Shown here piece after piece: positions 60,537-64,000 of a stretch of DNA of 64,000 nucleotides (position 1 is the stretch's first letter; each line of letters starts with the position of its first letter). The DNA is taken from positions 713,839 through 777,838 of the forward strand of contig NZ_CP025025.1 of NCBI RefSeq assembly GCF_002874535.1, written 5' to 3'. The position numbers were made by a program, and so were the translations under genes. Origin of the DNA: Mesobacillus jeotgali. Its GTDB lineage: Bacteria; Bacillota; Bacilli; Bacillales; Cytobacillaceae. The notes under the pieces were generated by a model. The model saw only the letters and a program-made list of their open reading frames with translations, was not told the origin of the DNA and did not search any database.

Positions 60537-61064
60537 ATGAGTGATGATAAAAAGCAGACACATCATGAAGATGATAAAGATATGATCAAGCTGATTGATA
60601 ATCTGAACAGGAAAGACGATGTCCATTTGAATAGAAGGGCGTTTCTGAAAGCTTCGTTTGGTGCTACAGTCGCCATCGGACTTGCAACGACTCCATTCGG
60701 GATCTTCACATTCCTGCGCGATGAAAACGGTGAAGTGAAGCGTGTGGAAATCACAGATATCGATGATCTGGCGATTGGGGAATCCAGGAACTTCAACTAC
60801 CCGACGAAGAATGAACCAGCCATTTTGGTGAGGACACCGGAGGACAAATTTGTCGCGTACAATAATAAATGTACTCACCTTCAATGCCCAGTCTTTTATG
60901 AGCATAAGGAAAATGTCTTGCTGTGCCCATGCCACAAAGGTTATTTCAATGTAGACAGCGGCCAGCCGATGGCAGGACCGCCGCAGCGCGAGCTTCCGAA
61001 AATCCTCCTTGAAATCAAAGATGGCAAGGTGTTTGCAGTGGGGAGGGAAGTAAGGCATGGATAA
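60537..61064 (+). CDS. Tat-dependent Rieske iron-sulfur protein
   Basis: 175 residues. NRRAFLKASFGATVAIGLAT is a twin-arginine signal anchor (about residues 33-55). The C-terminal Rieske fold has CTHLQCPV and LCPCHKGYF, the CxH...CxxH ligands of a [2Fe-2S] cluster. It resembles QcrA-type quinol oxidase subunits, but no cytochrome b gene follows. ATG 60537 follows AGGAGG. The stop overlaps the next gene. Likely on the outer face of the membrane, in electron transfer. Confidence 0.9.
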   Translation: MSDDKKQTHHEDDKDMIKLIDNLNRKDDVHLNRRAFLKASFGATVAIGLATTPFGIFTFLRDENGEVKRVEITDIDDLAIGESRNFNYPTKNEPAILVRTPEDKFVAYNNKCTHLQCPVFYEHKENVLLCPCHKGYFNVDSGQPMAGPPQRELPKILLEIKDGKVFAVGREVRHG

Positions 61065-61254
61065 AAAACGAATTGCTTTTTTCTCGATTTTCCTGTTCCT
61101 TGCAATTAACGTGTTCTCACTATCCAATGCCATCGAAGGCTATTATGGACATGAGGATGAGCGTGTGTATGGTGCGGTGATTGTCGCGCTGATTTCTACT
61201 CTGCTGGCAACAACGGCCTTCTTCATCTGGAGGAAGGCCGAGTATAAAAAGTAA
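61057..61254 (+). CDS. Small two-helix membrane protein next to Rieske gene
   Basis: 65 residues: helix 1 RIAFFSIFLFLAINVFSLSN, a short loop EGYYGHEDERVYG, helix 2 AVIVALISTLLATTAFFIWR and a basic tail. ATG 61057 overlaps the Rieske gene by 8 bp, so the two are coupled. It may be a membrane partner of the Rieske protein. No family recognised. Confidence 0.7.
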   Translation: MDKKRIAFFSIFLFLAINVFSLSNAIEGYYGHEDERVYGAVIVALISTLLATTAFFIWRKAEYKK

Positions 61255-61340
61255 GCTGCTGGCGATGATAAAAGGAGAGCTCCTTTCTTAATGGAAGTTT
61301 GTTCAAACATTAAAATTGGAGTAGAAAGGGAGGTATGAAC

Positions 61341-61562
61341 GTGGTTTCCCATTCTTTTTTTCATCACGACAGCAAAAAAGAATCAATCGAGGAAGTACTT
61401 GAAAATACCGTTGAGATTGAAGAAGATTTGATGCGTACGTACTTAATAACGGCTGAACGAGTCCACGACGATCCTGAGCTGAAGGAACGCCTAGAAAACT
61501 TCGCGGAAGGAAATGCGAAACGGACAAAGCAGCTGATTGATGAATTGAATAAAGACAAATAA
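61341..61562 (+). CDS. Small helical protein (73 aa)
   Basis: 73 residues, soluble, with two long amphipathic helices (IEEVLENTVEIEEDLMRTYL, ERVHDDPELKERLENFAEGN) and several Glu/His, giving a ferritin-like half-bundle look. I prefer GTG 61341, since GGGAGG is 7 nt upstream; ATG 61335 is too close. It has its own terminator. Function unknown. Confidence 0.6.
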   Translation: MVSHSFFHHDSKKESIEEVLENTVEIEEDLMRTYLITAERVHDDPELKERLENFAEGNAKRTKQLIDELNKDK

Positions 61563-61563
61563 A

Positions 61564-61594
61564 GAAGCAGCGGATTTGTCCGCTGCTTTTCTTT
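61564..61594 (+). terminator. Terminator after small helical protein gene
   Basis: AAGCAGCGGA and TCCGCTGCTT stem with short loop, TTTTCTTT tail. Confidence 0.88.
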
Positions 61595-61623
61595 AGGTAT
61601 GAGTGAATTGGCGCTTCATCTTT

Positions 61624-62133
61624 TTAGCTGAACTGATTAGTCGGGATAACCCTAATATTTTCCCCTTCGAACTTCCTTTCCCCGAAAAGGGTGATCAAGG
61701 TGCAGCTGGTGATTCGAAACGGACCTTCAGCGATTTCATACTCAGCAAGCAGGCCGGAACCAAGTTCTTCGCCGTCTGGATTTAAAGCCTGCACGTTCTG
61801 ACCTTCTAGTGTCCTTAGTTTGGCTTTCATTAAGAATACCTTCCACTCTTGCCAATTCTTGATCAAATACGCCTTCTCACCGTTCTCCAGATAGCCTAGC
61901 TGGCAGCCTCTTTCATCGATGGCGGCTTCGTTTCCAAAGCTGAGCTCCATGATAATATCCCTTAAAAATTGAAATTCATCGAGGTCAAGATAAGGGTCAA
62001 TGTGGAATTCAACCTCATTTCCGTTTTCCTTGATGGAAGCGAGCGTTTTGTTGTTCATCATGACAGATTTGTTTTTTATATGTTGTGATTTCAAGTGTTC
62101 CAGGGGAGCGCCCATTAGTTTCAGAGTAAGCAT
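61624..62133 (-). CDS. Hypothetical protein (170 aa)
   Basis: 170 residues, soluble, beta-rich with no signal peptide. It begins MLTLKLMGAPLEHLKSQHIK and includes NNKTLASIKENGNEVEFHID and DERGCQLGYLENGEKAYLIK. No known motif recognised. ATG 62133 follows AAAAAGGAG; a longer in-frame start would run through that site. A promoter with TATAAT (62173-62168) and an Fnr-like box at -41.5 lie upstream, hinting at oxygen- or redox-linked expression. Confidence 0.65.
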   Translation of the reverse strand: MLTLKLMGAPLEHLKSQHIKNKSVMMNNKTLASIKENGNEVEFHIDPYLDLDEFQFLRDIIMELSFGNEAAIDERGCQLGYLENGEKAYLIKNWQEWKVFLMKAKLRTLEGQNVQALNPDGEELGSGLLAEYEIAEGPFRITSCTLITLFGERKFEGENIRVIPTNQFS

Positions 62134-62194
62134 AACAATCTCCTTTTTCGGTCGTAATGTTACCTTCATTATAATGATTTTGCCCTATCTGCGG

Positions 62195-62210
62195 TGTGAC
62201 AAACTTCATT
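62195..62210 (-). promoter_or_regulatory. Imperfect Fnr/CRP-type box
   Basis: TGTGA-CAAACT-TCATT on the + strand; one half is perfect and the other matches TCA only. Its centre is 41.5 bp upstream of the start predicted from the minus-strand TATAAT at 62173-62168, the classical activating position. Confidence 0.45.
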
Positions 62211-62452
62211 ACTTCCCCATAAAACCTAGTTTTAGTTCGAAAGATATAGGTAGAGGCATTTTTCGACAAAAACTGGCAAAAAACTGGTTCATTTATTAAA
62301 AAGATTACAAATTTTGCAGTGCTTGTAGCAAAACTGAAAGCTGGCTGAAATCTTGAATGAAAAATAGTTTGATAGAATACAATGATAAGGTTTGAGGGCA
62401 AGCCGCAATAGGGAAAAAGAACAGTTAGCTAATACAAATTTTTAATGCCTGA

Positions 62453-62475
62453 AGGAGTCCGAAGGCTCTTTTTTT
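62453..62475 (+). terminator. Terminator-like hairpin in the GTPase leader
   Basis: AGGAGTC-CGAA-GGCTCTT forms a 7-bp stem with a tetraloop and two G-T pairs, followed by a T run. No + strand gene lies upstream of it after the terminator at 61564, so it may be an attenuator. Confidence 0.5.
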
Positions 62476-62508
62476 GAATTGATTATTATGAGAAGTCGGA
62501 GGAAAGTC

Positions 62509-64000
62509 ATGACATTTGAAGAGCAATTAATCAAAAAGTCGTATTTTGAAACTTATATGGAATCAGGAAACAGGACACATCCTGTTCATGTTCTCGGGGA
62601 GCTTTACCTTGAAGAGCAAAAGAATGATATGCCAGATTTGTCGTATATCCGTTTTGCTCAGGGAGAGGTTTATTTTCACAATAAAGATTTTGAAGCGGCG
62701 ATTTTTAAGTGGGAGAACATTACAAATGAATTCGAGCCATGGGCGAAAAAGAACATGGGTGATGCCTTCCTTGAACTTGGTTTGCTTACTTCCGCGGAGG
62801 AGCTGTACCTGTCGATTGAAACAGAGAGCAATGTGCTTAAAATCGAGAGTGGCCTTCAGCTTTTATCTCTCTACATAGAGCAGGGAAAGCTTGAAAAAGC
62901 GGTTGCTGTCATCAAGAAGTCAGTGTCACTTGATCCAGATTATCCTGGCGTAACGGAGATTGCCCGCGCTTTCTTTGAAGAGCACCAGGACTGGGATAAT
63001 GCAGTCGAGCTGGCAGTCAATGAAGGGGTTCGCACCGGTTCGCCTAAGTGGTTCGACGTTTTGAATCAATATGTAGAACAGGGGCATACCGCTCAGTTCG
63101 CACCAGATTATTTTAACGAAGCATTATCTGTTCTTTTCCAGGTGGACAGAGGCCGGTTTGAACAGTTGGCAGTATCCCTGTGGGAAAGCTATAAGGGTCA
63201 AAGTTCATACATGACATGGCTAAGGGAATTCAACCAATTATTCAGCGGGATGGACGGAAATAGAAAAGATGGATGGACCCATCTGTCAGCGGTCTATCAG
63301 GACACATATTTCGAGTTGATTAACGGCGATCGATTAATCAAGGAAATTTCACCGTTGATCCCTGAATTGCTTACCAATTGGCTGAAAATCACAAGTCCTG
63401 TCAACAGTCTTGTATCGGCATCATCCATTATTGCGTGGAATGAGGTATTTCCAGGGACCATCACCTCGTCCGCGATTCACGATGCCGAAAATCTAGTGCT
63501 CAATTCGCGCGAGTACCATGATGGATATGAGGATAGCATGCAGCTGTTCAAGACGATCATTGAATGGGCTGGAAATCATGAGATAGAGGTCGGCAACCGG
63601 ATTAAGTGGATGGTCCAGGAGTTGCAGGAATCCAATGTTCATAATCTGTTGATCGCTGGTATAACTGGCAATGGGAAGTCCTCATTCGTCAATACCATTG
63701 TTGGGGAAGAGTTGATCACCGCACCAACTGCTGCTGTCATCCGTTTCAAGAATGAAGAGAATCCGGAAATCCAAGAAATTACCGATACAGACGTCCGCCG
63801 GATCACGGATATAGAGGATTTCAAGGAAGCGGCAGGAGTTCGCCGCCAGACTCATAAGAATGAAACAATCATTGATTTCAAGGCAGAGTTCCCATTCTTG
63901 AGGGAACACGAATTAGCATTGATTGATACTCCAGGGATAAACAGTAATAACTATGACAAGCATCCGTTGTACAATTACTTGAGATTTGCTGATGGTCTGC
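62509..64000 (+). CDS. TPR-containing dynamin-type GTPase (3' end outside window)
   Basis: 497 residues are visible and the frame is open at the window end. The N-terminal 350 are helical with TPR-like stretches (SYIRFAQGEVYFHNKDFEAA, LLSLYIEQGKLEKAVAVIKK). A dynamin-family G domain follows, with P-loop GITGNGKSSFVN near residue 383 and the G3 motif IDTPGINSN near 472. ATG 62509 has GGAGG upstream. Bacterial dynamin-like proteins act on membranes in stress or defence; the exact role cannot be stated. Confidence 0.8.
   Translation, partial: MTFEEQLIKKSYFETYMESGNRTHPVHVLGELYLEEQKNDMPDLSYIRFAQGEVYFHNKDFEAAIFKWENITNEFEPWAKKNMGDAFLELGLLTSAEELYLSIETESNVLKIESGLQLLSLYIEQGKLEKAVAVIKKSVSLDPDYPGVTEIARAFFEEHQDWDNAVELAVNEGVRTGSPKWFDVLNQYVEQGHTAQFAPDYFNEALSVLFQVDRGRFEQLAVSLWESYKGQSSYMTWLREFNQLFSGMDGNRKDGWTHLSAVYQDTYFELINGDRLIKEISPLIPELLTNWLKITSPVNSLVSASSIIAWNEVFPGTITSSAIHDAENLVLNSREYHDGYEDSMQLFKTIIEWAGNHEIEVGNRIKWMVQELQESNVHNLLIAGITGNGKSSFVNTIVGEELITAPTAAVIRFKNEENPEIQEITDTDVRRITDIEDFKEAAGVRRQTHKNETIIDFKAEFPFLREHELALIDTPGINSNNYDKHPLYNYLRFADGL

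Larger units (their letters stand above)
62134..62508. other. Divergent intergenic region, 375 bp
   Basis: No gene seen. It holds the minus-strand promoter with the Fnr-like box, a possible + promoter (TTGAAT about 62353, TACAAT about 62378) and a leader containing a terminator hairpin before the GTPase gene. Confidence 0.6.

Noticed and set aside
61265-61290. AAAGGAG/CTCCTTT hairpin as a terminator after the Rieske unit
   Set aside because: The loop would be only two bases and there is no T run.

Overview
The window is chromosomal DNA from a Bacillaceae-type Firmicute (Bacillus/Mesobacillus-like). Supporting signs are strong AGGAGG ribosome sites, many TTG and GTG starts, a LytST-type two-component pair next to cstA, a classical TPP riboswitch ahead of thiMDE, a sporulation-kinase-like histidine kinase, and small intrinsic-terminator-bounded operons on both strands. 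No rRNA or tRNA genes and no CRISPR array were seen.

Layout. 1-5.4 kb: a truncated glycerophosphodiester phosphodiesterase, a GNAT acetyltransferase, then pyroglutamyl peptidase (pcp) and the 5-oxoprolinase operon pxpBAC, which together release and open pyroglutamate. 5.4-16.7 kb: mostly single genes, namely an RQC-type DNA-binding gene split by one in-frame stop, an HTH regulator with an MFS exporter, rluF with an apparent CTG start, a lipocalin-like protein, a DUF2254 membrane protein, a PAS-GGDEF-EAL protein and an old-yellow-enzyme family oxidoreductase. 17-20.3 kb: an amino-acid dehydrogenase with ptb and buk. 20.5-25.8 kb: panE, then cstA controlled by a LytS/LytT pair, with a candidate LytTR operator. 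26-32.7 kb: DUF4097, pepT, small membrane proteins, the TPP-controlled thiMDE-thiW operon and an exonuclease. 32.7-49.1 kb: membrane proteins, regulators, a sporulation-type kinase, glnS (uncommon in Bacillaceae), a RocB-like peptidase, a secreted subtilase, OsmC, an MFS exporter and a split ThrE exporter.

49.15-53.43 kb is a previously unannotated-looking 4,285-bp transposon. It has 14-bp perfect (27-bp imperfect) terminal inverted repeats and a 9-bp target duplication. Its reconstructed empty site is an intrinsic terminator hairpin downstream of the ThrE genes, so the element inserted into the loop of that terminator. It encodes a ribbon-helix-helix-like protein, a 648-residue zinc-ribbon DDE-type transposase, and a PadR regulator with a membrane partner as cargo.

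55.2-61.3 kb holds a membrane-anchored molybdopterin oxidoreductase operon (anchor, Mo subunit, four-cluster ferredoxin subunit) with a perfect Fnr/CRP-type box upstream. After a terminator come an Mrp-type Fe-S ATPase, a Tat-type Rieske protein and a small membrane protein. The window ends inside a TPR-dynamin-type GTPase.

Two unusual repeat families run through intergenic DNA. One is four same-orientation arrays of a TATTGGCG (or TATTCGCA) core phased every 20-21 bp, each capped by a CTGGAAA/TTTCCAG stem-loop. The other is a single 52-bp tandem array whose unit is an imperfect palindrome.
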